From Dermanyssus gallinae (lineage: Eukaryota; Arthropoda; Arachnida; Mesostigmata; Dermanyssidae): a DNA stretch of 64,000 nt. The translations under genes were made by a program, and so were the position numbers. The stretch lies in NCBI GenBank assembly GCA_003439945.1, contig QVRM01004774.1, positions 248,001 to 312,000 on the forward strand, given 5' to 3'. How positions within the stretch are numbered: the first letter of the stretch is position 1; each line of letters starts with the position of its first letter. The notes below the pieces were generated by a model. That model saw only the letters and a program-made list of their open reading frames with translations, made no database searches and was not told the origin of the DNA. Of this stretch, positions 11,700 to 23,388 are shown piece by piece.

Positions 11700-14235
11700 C
11701 TCGGCTGGAAGACCTTGATGGTTTTGGTTTAATTTTTAAGATTCAAAATACTAGAACTTGCCGATCCGCTCTCGCATATTTATATGTTGACCCATAGAAG
11801 TACACATAGATGTTATATAAATAGCTGCAACAATTAAAGGTCCAAAAAAGTTCTGCCTCCTCCTTGCGTGAAGCGGACACCCGCTCGAAAAGCAGTTCGA
11901 AGTCTACCAGCGTATCCTTCTTAGTGCCATCGCGTTTCTCACCAAGCGGCCACTGCTCTCGTCGATACGGCCACAGGAATCACCATGTCCATCTTAGAAC
12001 TGTTGGGCGCGGCCTCCGGCACGCTGACCACCGTGCGGGACCCTGTACCAGAACATACTTGACAAGATGCGGAGGACATAACAAACCTCTGGGGGTCTGG
12101 CGACCAAAAAACCTCTTTCCTCCTCGACTGGGCCGGCGTCAAGGGTATATGATCGGGGGTTAATACAGCAAAACGTGTTGTTGGTTGACCGGGGTATACT
12201 CTTTTCTCGTCAACGCTGTTCCGACGTTTACTAGACCATATATACCGTCAATGAAAATTCTTTTGCGTTGGAAGTATTAAATTGCCGATGAACTATGGAG
12301 CAACCTCCTGTGGGGACATATGAGTTGTAATGTTTACATATTGCACACAGTTAGGAGACCCATTATAGTAATGATATATAATATAAAATAGTTCCTGCTA
12401 CACAGTAAAAGCAGTCACCACAGGGCCGCCTTCATTTCTTTCTGCGGATTCATAGTCAACCCTTTTTAAGTTCAAATTTTGCCTAAAGCAGAGGCGTCTA
12501 ATTTCATCCCCCTTCTCCAACACTTTTCGGAGCCTTGTGAAGGTACCTTAAAATGCCCAAAGCAATTCCAAGTCCACTAAACTATGTGGGTGCGACACTA
12601 AATCAGGGTTTCTACCACACCAACTAAAATATTCAAAATGTTAAAGGTAAATACTATTAACGAGGTTGATGACTCGCCTAAATAACACCAGGCCGCTAAC
12701 AGCAACAGAGCAGCAGCCGTGTACAACACTGTCTAGTTTCGTCATAAGGCTTAGATAAGTGGTGTAAAGTCGTCTATCTTTGATGGTCTCTATCCCTATA
12801 AGTGTACTAGCGTTAATCTAAACCTGCGAATCTCAAGAAGAGTCGTACCAAAAGGACATGTATGTGTAGCGTCGGCATCGAACTCGTAACTCTTAGTGCC
12901 TATTATCTTCCCCATTTTGTCCCGTTATTTGTATGCGTAAACACACTGTTAGACGGAACCATCACCGCCACCACAAATCGGGCTCAATGTAAGCCGTGCC
13001 TTGCTTATGTGAGCTTAGACGTGTCTGTGCGTGCACGTTGTTGTTCCAAATACTCTCTGCTCGGAATTCGAGTCGTTCGCTTACAACCCAACTGGTGTGA
13101 AGCTGTTTTTGGTAAACATATGCGACTCAACACAGCATCTGCATACATACGTTCTCAAAGATAATGTAGACGCACTAGACGTGCGCAGCGAGATAAACGC
13201 ATAGTCGATTCTCGGCTTATGGATGGCCATTGTATGCGGCCAGCGGGTGAGCTAGCAAGCTCCCATTTTCGAGCGTGGCAACATTGTCTTTATCGTTTTC
13301 ACATTTGTGGTGACTGTCCTATCACGACAGTTTGCACTTATGTTGTCGTGTCATGTTTTGTCAACTTTGGCTCTTCCTCTCTCTCTATCGCTCGCTCTCT
13401 CTCTCTCTCTCTTGCATTAACAACACATTTACTTGTACTTCAAGCAACAATCCAAAGATAATTTAATTATGTATACGCAGTATAGTTGTATGCACAATAG
13501 CTTTCGTAGGGGAGCAAAACGTGACTAATCGTCTAGTCTATTCTAAACCTTTTATAACAATTCACATTTAGAAGTAGTGCTAATAGTAACGTCTGTACTG
13601 ACTACAACCGTAGTCGTCAAAGAGTTTCGGTTGCCGCATTTAAGTCTCATATAGATATTGCAATAGGGCCGAAGCTAACTCATTTCGTGCACGTCATCTG
13701 CCTGTAGGGAAAAGCTGTCTGCGCCCTTTGCAGAATTACCTCAGCAGTACCCTATACACATAGACCGAACAGACTATACGTCTATTTCATTATATATGTG
13801 TATACGCATATATTGATTATATTGGAGCGTCGAACGCTCTCAGTCAACGAGGACTGTGGAATTTCAAGTTAACTTATAAGTGTCAGAGGATCGAAAGTGG
13901 TGTGGAGCAATGCACAAAGTATGTGTCAATACACGACGCGGACATGCGGATTACTGATGGTAAGTGGTATGCTTCTTGGCGATACAGTGTCGCGATACAA
14001 TGTTCAGGCCGATAAGTCACATCATAATCTGAATATGAAACATAACTTCGTAGAGCATTTAGCGTTCTGCCGAAAAAGTGAGATTGACTTGCATGGTCTT
14101 TCTGGGCAAATGTGCGAGACTCCTGACCTTGCTGGCGCCGTCAATGTACTTCTGCGTCGACACGTCGTCCCGCAATGAGCACAGCAGTCTAAGGCGAGCA
14201 CTGCACAAGCTACAGAAAAACATTCTAATAGGAAT

Positions 14236-14273
<38 letters not shown>

Positions 14274-15984
14274 CAAGGAAAACATTTTAATAGGAATAAC
14301 ATATATTATTTATATTTACATATTATATAGTAAGAATCTGATTCGAGCGTCCTATTCTATGTATGTATCAGCGAGGCTATCGTAGTAAGAGTCTGCCCAA
14401 CTCGCGCCGCTTCAAAAATGCAGCGTCTGTCGCTATGCACACTAACGTTTTTTTAGCATGTTAAGAGCACTTGTGTTAAGAGGTTTAAAATGCCGTTACG
14501 CGTTCGTTCGAACGAGGCGGAATGAATCACCAGACCCTCACCGATTTACTCCGCCTTATGCTTCACACGTTCCTGTCGGCCGCAACTGCTGTGAATAAAA
14601 CCTCGCCAAACAGACGCAAGCGTGGCGGGGGCCCTAACAAGGCGTTGGGTTGTACGCCTTGGTCGTCTCATCCTTGCTGAACGATTTGAGCCTTCTACTG
14701 CCATGAAACGACCGTGCAGTGAGTTACATACAAACCATCGACAAATACATTGTGATGACTTGACTGCATTATTTTTATATCATTTTACTTTGTTTTGAAG
14801 GTAATTCTCTAATTTTGTCATTTTGGTATTGAGTCGTACCCGCCATCAGTCCTGGTAGAGTTTATTATCCATATAAAGTCCTTATTTCTCTCCATTGTGC
14901 CTCTATTTGTTGTTGTTAATTGTTGTTGTTGTTGTTGTTGTTGTTGGTGGTGTTTCCAGTCGGCCGCCTCTTTGGCTCAAAGAATGCACTCCACGACCTA
15001 TGCTCCTTCCTTCCACGCTTCTTTGTCCTTTATTACAGGCTGAACAAGCGCGTTCGGGCTACGGTCGTTTTCAACGAGCTCGGCCGGAGCGCGTTTGATG
15101 CGAAGCAGTTTCAGAGAGTGTGCGGAACTGAGAATATGGCTTTGGGCTCGCAGAGCTGACAGTTTGGGCAGTCACGTTTTTCGTTACGATGAAGGTAACC
15201 TCCGGTGACCCCAACGACAAGTGAAAAGTGGGGACATTTGATACGGCATCTGCTCACAGAGACATTCCATCTATTCTTTTAGGTTGGGAATTGACTGATT
15301 CGTCCAGTTGCCAGGGCAGCATGTTTGCCCCTGGCATCTACAAGTCCTATTGCCAGCGTATTCCAAAAATGGAAATAATGTTCTAAAAACATACCATGCC
15401 TTGATGAATCAACGGTACAGATTTACGCGGATTGCAAATGCATGTAACAAACGTCTACGAAGCAATTCGAAGTAAAATAACGAATCCGCTTTGGGGCAAA
15501 GCTAGCACTTGAATTTAATCGAATTGAACAATAACATATTGTTAGCTTATTTTGTCTAAATTCGCTTAACTTTTCTCCTTTTAACGCCACTCAAGAAAAA
15601 ATACGTTTTTAAGCATTTAACCTAATGGATGTGGTATACGTGTAGTAGACTTAACGCATGATCTATAGCGCTTAAAGACTAACACTCCTGAGAGTAATCT
15701 GCTAACGAAGGCCATCAATAAAGCTTTGAGTTGTCTCGGGCTAATGGTGCTCAAGAGAGAAACCGCTTAACAGAGATAGTCGAGAGCAGTGCTAAAACGG
15801 CTTCTGCCAGTAATAAACAACTTGCGTGCTGGTCCAACCAATGATTTGGCTGAAAAACCCTATTATTGAAAGGGGTCTTGCGCGTTGCTGGCTAGATTGG
15901 AGAAGGTCTGGCATAAAAAAAAACAGATTTGTAAACGGTAGTTATTTGAAAATGCCGTATGCAAAACAAAATACCGTGATACCT
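11700..15984. other. Intergenic, no gene recognised
   Basis: Contains a moderately G+C-rich patch at 11,860-12,160 that is open on both strands but resembles nothing I recognise, a CT-rich run at 13,372-13,413, a (GTT)n run at 14,905-14,950, and the duplication listed at 14,214-14,306. Sequence near 14,920-15,159 is open and has an acceptor-like TTATTACAG at about 15,040, but I could not link it to a gene. Confidence 0.5.
14214..14306 (+). repeat. Direct duplication flanking a (TA)n run
   Basis: A block of about 29 bp (GAAAAACATTCTAATAGGAA and flanks) at 14,214-14,244 recurs with few changes at 14,278-14,306 (GAAAACATTTTAATAGGAA), with (TA)n between the copies. It looks like a local slippage or microsatellite-mediated duplication. 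Confidence 0.75.
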
Positions 15985-18106
15985 TTAAGGAAGGTCAGGT
16001 TGTTTGTCCTCCTTCTTCTTCGCTTTGAATGGAGTGCCGTGCGGCTTGAGAAACTCGCCGTGGTTGTTCAGTCTGATCAATTTCGTGCCGGGGCAGTCGC
16101 CTGGCGTGAACCGGATCACTTTTTTCTTCGTCTTCTGAGCTGGCAGTACACTGTCGGACGCTATCGGTGAGGACACGGTTTGCCAATTTGAATTGATGCT
16201 TTGATTGGCCGTGTCGGAATGAGGTTGTTGCTCGAATAACGATGAGTCGTGCGTACGGTTCCCGGTACACGTAGACTTCGGCCTATATTCGGTGCTAGAA
16301 GCCGAAGTACTGCTAACCGGGCCGGCTTTGTTGTCGCTATCGGCTCCTGTTGCTCTGGCCGGTTCTGCTGTTGCTATTGCGGCTCTATCAAAATCACTCA
16401 TATCATGATCATGATCATTGTTATCATCATCGTCAGTAGTCCCAGATGAAGTGACTTGCATAGTTCCATCGAATTTAAAGCAGTTCGATGTCAACGTTTT
16501 GGTAAGGTTACTGCTCCTTGAAGGGGCAGTCGTGTCGCCGCCGCCGCCGCAAACGTCGTCTTTGCCGTCTGTATTATCTGGACCCTCCAATTTGGGGGCA
16601 CCACTTTGACGCTGTCGTTCAGCCGACGATTGTGTGGCCGTCTCGCAATGGTTTTGGCCGCCGGGCAGGTCCGGTTGCGGGTCGGGCAGGTCCTGTTGCG
16701 GGTCGGGCAGGTCCTGTTGCAGGTCGAGCAGGTCCTGTTGCAGGTCGGGCAGGTCCTGTTGTAGGTCGGGCAGGTGCTGTTGCAGGTCGGGCAGGTGCTG
16801 TTTGCAGGTCGGGCAGGTGCTGTTGCAGGTCGGGCAGGTGCTGTTGCAGGTCGGGCAGGTGCTGTTGCAGATCGGGCAGGTGCTGTTGCAGATCGGGTAG
16901 GTGCTGTTGCAGGTCGGGCAGGTGCTGTTGCAGGTCGGGCAGGTCCTGTTGCAGATCGGGCAGGTGCTGTTGCAGGTCGGGCAGGTGCTGTTGCAGGTCG
17001 GGCAGGTGCTGTTGCAGATCGGGCAGGTGCTGTTGCAGATCGGGCAGGTGCTGTTGCAGGTCGGGCAGGTGCTGCTGCTGCTCTATAGCGGCGCTCCTCA
17101 AGCCCCAAAAATCCCTTCGTGCCATTAAGCGCTGTACCGGCGAACCGAGCTGCGTAGGTGTCGTGTCGAGCGTGTTGAGGAGCCGCCGCCGCCGCCGTCC
17201 GTCAACGGTGATTCCCGCAGCCTCGAGAATTAAGCCAACGTCGTCACGGAACTCGGCGACGACGTGAGCAGCGTTGAAGCGTCGTGTCACGTGGCCCTCG
17301 TCAACGCAGACACAGACATTCGGGTAGACAAACGTGTCCGACTTCTGAAACTGGGCGTTGCAGTAAAACGCGGCCTCCTCGAGACTCGCGTCCATGCGGT
17401 AGCCGTATAGCGTTCGCCAGTAAGCTGCAAGCTTCTCAAACGTGCCGAACGGTTGGCGTGGCTTAGCCGATATCGACACAATACTGGCCGGACTGAGCCA
17501 CGGCAGCGTGAAGCATCTCTTCGGTGTGTCGAGCCTGAGGCAATCTGTGTCCGTCAGTCTCTGACGCAAATTCCGCATGACGTTCGTATCGGATCGAGCC
17601 GTCGGAAACAGATCGGACAGCTGAAATGGTCGAAGGCGAACCATTCCCGAGTCGCTGATCGTTATCAAGATACCTCCGAATAGGGCCACGCTGAATTTGA
17701 TAAACCACTGGTTGCAGGGAGTCGCCACAACATCTCCTCCACGCACAACGAAGCGACCTACTGGCTTCCACTTTGGCGCGAGCCTGGCGTATAGCGTATG
17801 CCGAAGGCAGCGCTCGAAGCGTACCGCGCTCAGCGGCGGTTCGGACACAATGTCGAGGCCGTGATTCGCCAGCACAGCGACTGTTTGCTGATAATGGGTG
17901 GCCGGGCAGATAATTTCAATGTCGAGATTTTGACTACATAGCGGTACAGCGAACAACCAAGGACACGCGCTTAGCAGCTGCTTAACCACGACGTGATGCC
18001 TCATCCGCCAGTCAACTGTTCTCGGGCCTTCGTGACGTGCTATAAACAGGCAAAAACTAGAGAGAGGTGGCATTTCCCAGCACCATTGCCAATATGGTGG
18101 CGTCAT
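15985..18106 (-). CDS. C18orf63/DUF4708-like protein, C-terminal minisatellite with a frameshift
   Basis: The minus-strand frame from ATG at 18,106 encodes a globular region of about 300 residues. Blocks such as LYARLAPKWKPVGRFVV (near residue 110), WFIKFSVALFGGILITIS, and LAAYWRTLYGYRM followed by FVYPNVCV match, in order and spacing, the conserved domain of vertebrate C18orf63 (DUF4708). Its molecular function is not known to me. The base before the ATG is preceded by TTTCAG, a good splice acceptor, so there may be an upstream exon and the true start is uncertain. After FWGLRSAAIE the protein enters a 7-residue repeat (QQHLPDL and variants). After 13 units an extra T at 16,801-16,803 shifts the frame, and translation would end at 16,619 in an unrelated tail. 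If that base is ignored, the frame continues without a stop through an acidic/Ser-Thr region and a basic end (KKKVIRF, KAKKKEDKQ) to the stop at 15,985. Either this is a frameshifted allele or the extra base is a sequencing error in a repeat. Confidence 0.8.
16663..17078 (-). repeat. 21-bp coding minisatellite, about 20 units
   Basis: The unit on the plus strand is CAGGTGCTGTTGCAGGTCGGG with variants (TCC for TGC, GATCGGG for GGTCGGG). It encodes QQHLPDL per unit on the minus strand in the gene frame. The unit length is a multiple of three, so copy-number change keeps the frame. One unit near 16,795-16,816 is 22 bp because of an extra T, which is the only frame-breaking variant I see. The unit contains no stop codon in any of the six frames. 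Confidence 0.95.
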
Positions 18107-19095
18107 TCTGAAACGCAGTTAACATTTTACATTACGTCAAGCCAAGATAGAAGATAAATGAATGCAGCCGTAGAAAGTACTAATTCAATTGTCATAATCG
18201 AACACGAGCGAAAAACGTGTCTTACGCTGACAGACGCTCTTAAACTGAGCGGAACGACATCAGCATTTCTGCATTTCAATGTACATTATATATAATAACA
18301 ATAACAGTCGGTTTGGGTTAGTTATAAACATATACATTAGACACAATTAGTGGTTCTTTCACATCCCTGAATCTCCTGTTGTCTTGCTAGTTTGGCTATT
18401 TAGTGAATGAACTGCTGCTACATTGTGTATATTACAAAAACTAATATGAACCTCCTAAACGTGTGCTTTATCGTCATGAAAATAAACTTCCAGTCAAGTG
18501 CAAATAACACTTGGCTGACGTTTGGGCCCACGATTCATTCTGGTCTCTCTGCTCGTTCCTGAACGGTCTTGTGCGCGCGGAAAGTTAATTGCAATCCTAA
18601 GCGGTCTCTTACTGCTTTTACTCTGCACGGTTTAGTACTATTATTGCTTTTCCGAACACTCTTAGGCCATGTATGATGACATTGATGATGACGATGCCCT
18701 GAGTCATTAATCATGACACTTAATAATAGCAGAAAGGATAAACAGTTAGACCAAGTCTTAATCCTATTACTTGGCCTTAGGTAGATTTGCCGCTAAATGA
18801 CGGCCCGGGCAACGGCGCTTTGTTACGTTCCTTGTCTATGCGGGTTTTTACCGGACCAGTCACGCACGCGGGAGTTTCTCTTACTCGGTGTGACTTACGG
18901 ATGCTCGACTGTTGTAACTGTTCGTGGTGTACACTCTCCATCAAATAAAAACGTCTAAGAAAAACTTCATACTATCGTAGCATTATTTAAGTGACGTTTG
19001 GCCTGATATGGAGGAATTTTGTACAAACATATAATATATATTTATTTGTGTCTTTAAAAATACAATTGTCTTGTATGAACATTTCAAATAATTAT
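18107..19095. other. Upstream flank of the C18orf63-like gene
   Basis: The minus strand immediately upstream of 18,106 reads GCGTTTCAG then A-ATG, compatible with a splice acceptor, so 5' exons could lie here or beyond 20 kb. I found no convincing upstream coding exon. The remaining sequence is AT-rich and unremarkable. Confidence 0.4.
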
Positions 19096-19099
19096 ACAA

Positions 19100-19995
19100 A
19101 TATTAAAAGTGGTTAAAGCTAACCGCCTGCGCGTCCGCACCTTGTCTGCGCCGAGTCGCATCTGATAGGCTATTCAACGACGGTACCGCAGCACACGATG
19201 TCGCGTGGTACCTGGGGCATCTTTCACTACATCTTATACAGATACATGTATCTGCAGGTGCATGAAACCCCCCGTCCCGCATAAAACGTGATGAAAGCCA
19301 TGAACAGCAAAGCGCGTGAGAACGTGTCGGTTCGTTCGTCCGGCCTGTTTCCATGTTTCAGAGGTAATCGCACCCGTGCTATAGAAATCAGGATCTATCT
19401 CTGCCATTTTCCCCTCCCAAGAGCTGATAAATTGCGCGTAGGCCGGAATAGAAGGGAGTTTGAATCTACGCTTTAGGTTCTCTATAAGCAACAGCGTGTC
19501 ACATAGCAGATAAACGTATCTGTTTAGCGATGTGCGATACAGACCTAAAGCTCGCTTCAGGAATGCAGGCTTAATCCGCTCGAGTTTTTCGAGTTGCGCC
19601 GACGAGAGATAATCCCAGATGACCTGTATTCCGTAAGAGGCGACTGGCGCTACCGTCATGTTGAACAAAGCTAGCGTCGTTCGTAGGGATAGTCTCGAAG
19701 GAGTTCGTATACTAACACTTGCAACCAGCGCTCGGCGCGCTCTGTCCGTAATGTGCTCCACGAAGGACCGACCGTTTGTAGGGAGTATCACCCCTAGATA
19801 TTTGAAGTTGTTAAAATATTTCAGGAATGTCCTGTTTATATGCAGAGCATCAGAAGCCGCAAGACGACCGCCGCGTCGGAATTTCATGACTTCTGTCTTG
19901 CCCATATTAATCAATAGGCCAGCCTCTTCCACATACCCCGACAGCCTTGCCAGCGCCTGCTGAACGAGAAACCGATTTCTTCTAGTATGTCCCAA
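19100..19995 (-). mobile_element. APE-type LINE, C-terminal part of the reverse transcriptase ORF
   Basis: A minus-strand frame (19,995 to 19,234) encodes the thumb and post-RT region of a non-LTR reverse transcriptase. It shows KTEVMKFRRGGRLAASDAL, YLGVILPTNGRSF, then VAPVASYGIQVIWDYLSS, FLKRALGLYRTSLNRYVYLL and WEGKMAEIDPDFY. A frame change near 19,240 leads into CIRCSERCPRYHATSC, a cysteine/histidine knuckle typical of the C-terminus of such ORF2 proteins, ending near 19,103. The catalytic YADD is missing because the copy is 5'-truncated. Related copies lie at 28.6-29.4, 52.6-55.7 and 63.4-64.0 kb. I would not name the clade beyond the APE-encoding (I/Jockey-like) group. Confidence 0.85.
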
Positions 19996-20328
19996 GCAGG
20001 GAGTGGGTCCTGCCCGGGAGTGGACACTAGAGGCCTAGTGTTGAATCGCGATCTGCGGCGATCTTCATGGCAAAGTTTTTCACTAATAAGCGCTTCTAGG
20101 TATAGAATCCCAGCTTGCCAATCCGGACTGAAACCTACAGGCGTCTACCATCTCTACATGTAACTTCTTACCCGGCACGGCCATAGAGGCTATTACCCCA
20201 AGGTTCGTCAGGGAAGGAGAGATATAGGCATAATCGAACCCACGCGTTGTTATTGTTGGCGGTTTGGAACTTAGTAACTTTACGACCCTATTTGATAGCC
20301 AAGTTATAGCGCTTATATATATATATAT
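19996..20328. other. Unassigned repeat-like sequence
   Basis: No gene. The minus strand near 20,220-20,245 contains GGGTTCGATTATGCC, resembling a pol III B box, so a degraded tRNA-derived SINE is possible, but no A box at the proper spacing was convincing. Confidence 0.3.
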
Positions 20329-20343
20329 GCTGCAGAATGCCTA

Positions 20344-20395
<52 letters not shown>

Positions 20396-20410
20396 TAGGC
20401 ATTCTGCAGC
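20329..20410. repeat. Short perfect palindrome around (TA)n
   Basis: GCTGCAGAATGCCTATATAT at the left end is matched exactly, in reverse complement, at the right end (ATATATAGGCATTCTGCAGC), with a TA run between. The arms are at least 26 bp. It is probably a small foldback remnant or a TA-run inversion product. Confidence 0.85.
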
Positions 20411-20651
20411 AGGGATTTAAGCAGAACGATGCTCAGATTGATTTAAAAACGTTGACGAAAACAGAATCCTGCCGAAACAGATATCGATCCTGCCTATGGC
20501 AATGCCGCTTATACGCCAGCAGCAAGCAGGCGTACGTTTCTACAAAGTATTGGTCGGAAGAGAATGGGTGGCAACGAGCGATACTGACCGTCGGATATAA
20601 ACAGAATTATTCATTCGGATCACACTGGCACTGGCGGTAATAACATCTACC

Positions 20652-21059
20652 TTAGCTAGGTTGGATATGGTTATGTCCGACCGGTCGTGAGCTAGAATAT
20701 TGACCGCTGACGCCGGAGAAGTGCCGACAACAGGAAAACAACAACTGCCGCCGACTTAGTTGAGGGACTACAGAAAGATACGCGGCGGGCTGAAGTGGGA
20801 CTTTCTCCCGTTTGTCCGCAAGTTCTGCACGGCAGTTTTCCGTTAGGAACCTCGCGTTATAATGTTTGTCGTTTAACAACAGCATCTGGCCGTCTATGAA
20901 AATACGGCAACTAAAGTCGGTTACGTAAATGTGGCCGTTTACTGGTCCACGTTCTCCTACATGCCGCCATCGGAAACTTGTAGCTTGTTGTGAGACACGA
21001 ACACGTCCATCCCAAGTTTCCCTTAATACGGATGGTGCTAGGACAATGGGACATCTCAT
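20652..21059 (-). CDS. Unassigned open frame, possible exon or decayed element
   Basis: A 135-codon minus-strand frame from an ATG at 21,059. The central part (VNGHIYVTDFSCRIFIDGQ, then NARFLTENCRAELADKREK) has a normal amino-acid mixture rather than low complexity, which suggests present or former coding function. I do not recognise a family. No signal peptide or membrane segment is visible, and splice sites on either side are weak. It could be an exon of a minus-strand gene or a piece of a transposon protein. Confidence 0.3.
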   Translation of the reverse strand: MRCPIVLAPSVLRETWDGRVRVSQQATSFRWRHVGERGPVNGHIYVTDFSCRIFIDGQMLLLNDKHYNARFLTENCRAELADKREKVPLQPAAYLSVVPQLSRRQLLFSCCRHFSGVSGQYSSSRPVGHNHIQPS

Positions 21060-21099
21060 ATTGCGGAAATGTTTTCCAGTTATTTTTTAAGCCTGGTAA

Positions 21100-23341
21100 G
21101 ACTGCTGCCAAACATTTGCCTTGTTAAGCATTTTCTATTTATTGCCAAGTTTTCTAGCAAAAATGAGTGATGAACTGCGTTTTTTGGTGTCGCAACTCGG
21201 CGTCTCTTAGCGTTGAGAGTCTCTGTTTTGCCTCGATTTTGCCTTCTACTGCACTAACTGGCGTATGACTATCTGCTGGCTCTGTTTCTTTCTCGAAAAC
21301 GACTTTTTTTGGAGTGCCCCATAAATCTATCCTGACACCACTATTTTTTTTATGTATACAAATAAAATCTTGATGATTGTTTTATCTGTTTTTACACTCG
21401 CACTGCTTTACCTTAGGGCTAGAGCAGCTTATCTATGCTTAAGGTTGGCGCACAGTGTGCAAAAACAGAGACGCTGCGATTCGAAGGTCTTCACGCTAAA
21501 GTTCAAGTGGCTTGAAGAAGGTTTGGTGTTTAGCCTGAGCTATAATCTAGACCGGCCACAACACTCCCTACGTCCGTGACGGCTTAACTGGTTGCGTTTG
21601 GGGTAGTGCTCCAGTAACGTACCTTTGTTGTCTACTACAGCGCACTAAGCATACTTGTTTCTACGCACGCTCTGCCTCACCTTGCGCATACATAGGCTCA
21701 TCTGAAACACAATGTCGGGAACTTTATGCTGCTCGTATTAACAAGATCGCTTTACCTCGACTCTGCTAAGGCATATGCGATTTGTGAGTGTTGTGTCTGT
21801 GGGTGAAATCCCGGAGGGCAGTGCACACGCAAGAGACATGAGGCACATTAAATCAAAACATATCACTTACATACAAAAAAATGCATAGTAGGTGTCGCAT
21901 ATTTTACCCACGCAACCGTGCAATTTTTCATCTCATGCGGGAGGCTCCACATGAACCACCCACCCCCACAGTGACGACACCACCGTGTACTGTAGGTTGA
22001 CGGCGTATGCACTCTTCTCAACGTGGCAGCTTACCACTTCGACGCTAGACTGATTGTCAGTTTGTCAAGTGAGAATTCTTACAGTACGGTTTACTGTGCG
22101 TTATAGCAGCAGCACCAGATTTGCCTAGCTGAATCTGACCTGACACAAGATTAGCCCAATATGACAGCGTAGACTCTAAGCGTCCCCTTTTCTAGCGCAA
22201 ACTTTTGATTCGTAATTAATTGGTGCTTCCTCCGCTATTACTATAAAAAAAACTTCTTTTTGCAATATGCAGGAATGACGATGTCAAAGACAATACTGCC
22301 GCAAGTATACCACAATATATAACACATATGTGACACACCCATCACAGGAAAGCCCACCCTGTTAGCGGAAAGTGTAAGGAAAAGTGAACTTTACTAGCCT
22401 TGGATTCTATAGCTTTTGCAATGAATGTCTATCGTCAGGGGATTTCGGTGAGCTGGCGCGTTGATTTCACGCCCGTCTTTCTTCTCTACAAGTTGTTCGG
22501 TTTGGCGCATATTTCATTATTCCCCTGTCGTTCAAGCCAAAATTTGAGTGGCGGTCCACGAGAAGTTTCACAGATTCTTGGTATCCTTTTCTATTCACGT
22601 TGGTATGAACTCCAGACACTGTTCATCTAAGGTAAGTCTTCTTGACAGTCCGTCTACGAGCAAAACAAAATTGTCTTACACTATTGGTTGCTGGCCGAGA
22701 ACCAGAGGTCAAAATGTAACCAAAGGCACATTCGTTTCGACGTGGTCGGTTGTATGCTTAGTTGTGTACATGTCGATTGCCTAGGTCGCCTATTAATACG
22801 TATGGATAAAAAGTACAGCAATACTGGCTATGAAAACAGCTACCAGTAACGACAATGGCTAGCGTATGATCCAATATAACACAAATTGAAAAAATGAAAC
22901 TATGATGAAGACAACAATTCAGAAATTGTCAGAACCAATAGTCACATATATAAATATCGACAGCAGCTCAGCAGTATCAATATACTGGCAAGCAATAACG
23001 ACGACAGCAACAACAATAACAACAACAAAAGCCGCGAGTGCAGCCAAACAGCAACGAGAACAGATCATAAGTGCGAAATATGATAACAACAACAAAAGAC
23101 GATTTAGATGTCATGAATGGCTGGGCTACACTTAGGTATGTAACGATATTATCTACGTGTTTTTGTGTAGAACGCTACTGATAAATGAAACCGCGTTCAT
23201 TTTTATGCACTGGCGAATCGGGCCCGTATGCATGGGAGGTGTAGGCACCTGTATTCGAATGTCAATCGTCACCGAGATTGCACAATGTGGCAGTGTTTGT
23301 CGAGCGCTCAGGGAAAACACACTATGGAGTGAGAATATATC

Positions 23342-23388
<47 letters not shown>

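Noticed and set aside
11864..12163. Open frames on both strands in a G+C-rich patch
   Set aside because: Neither strand shows a recognisable motif or convincing splice pair; could be a decayed element, but I cannot support a call.
16663..17078. Regularly spaced repeats resembling a CRISPR array
   Set aside because: Units are contiguous 21-bp repeats with no spacers, are coding, and lie in a eukaryotic gene.
16518..17267. Plus-strand frames of Cys/Arg or Gly/Val repeats over the minisatellite
   Set aside because: They are antisense shadows of the 21-bp coding repeat, which lacks stops in every frame. The minus strand carries the recognisable DUF4708-like domain in continuity.
20347..20640. 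Tyr-Ile alternating peptides from TA runs (here and at 8, 14, 23, 24.5, 42, 56.6 and 59 kb)
   Set aside because: Artefacts of (TA)n microsatellites extended into random flanking sequence.
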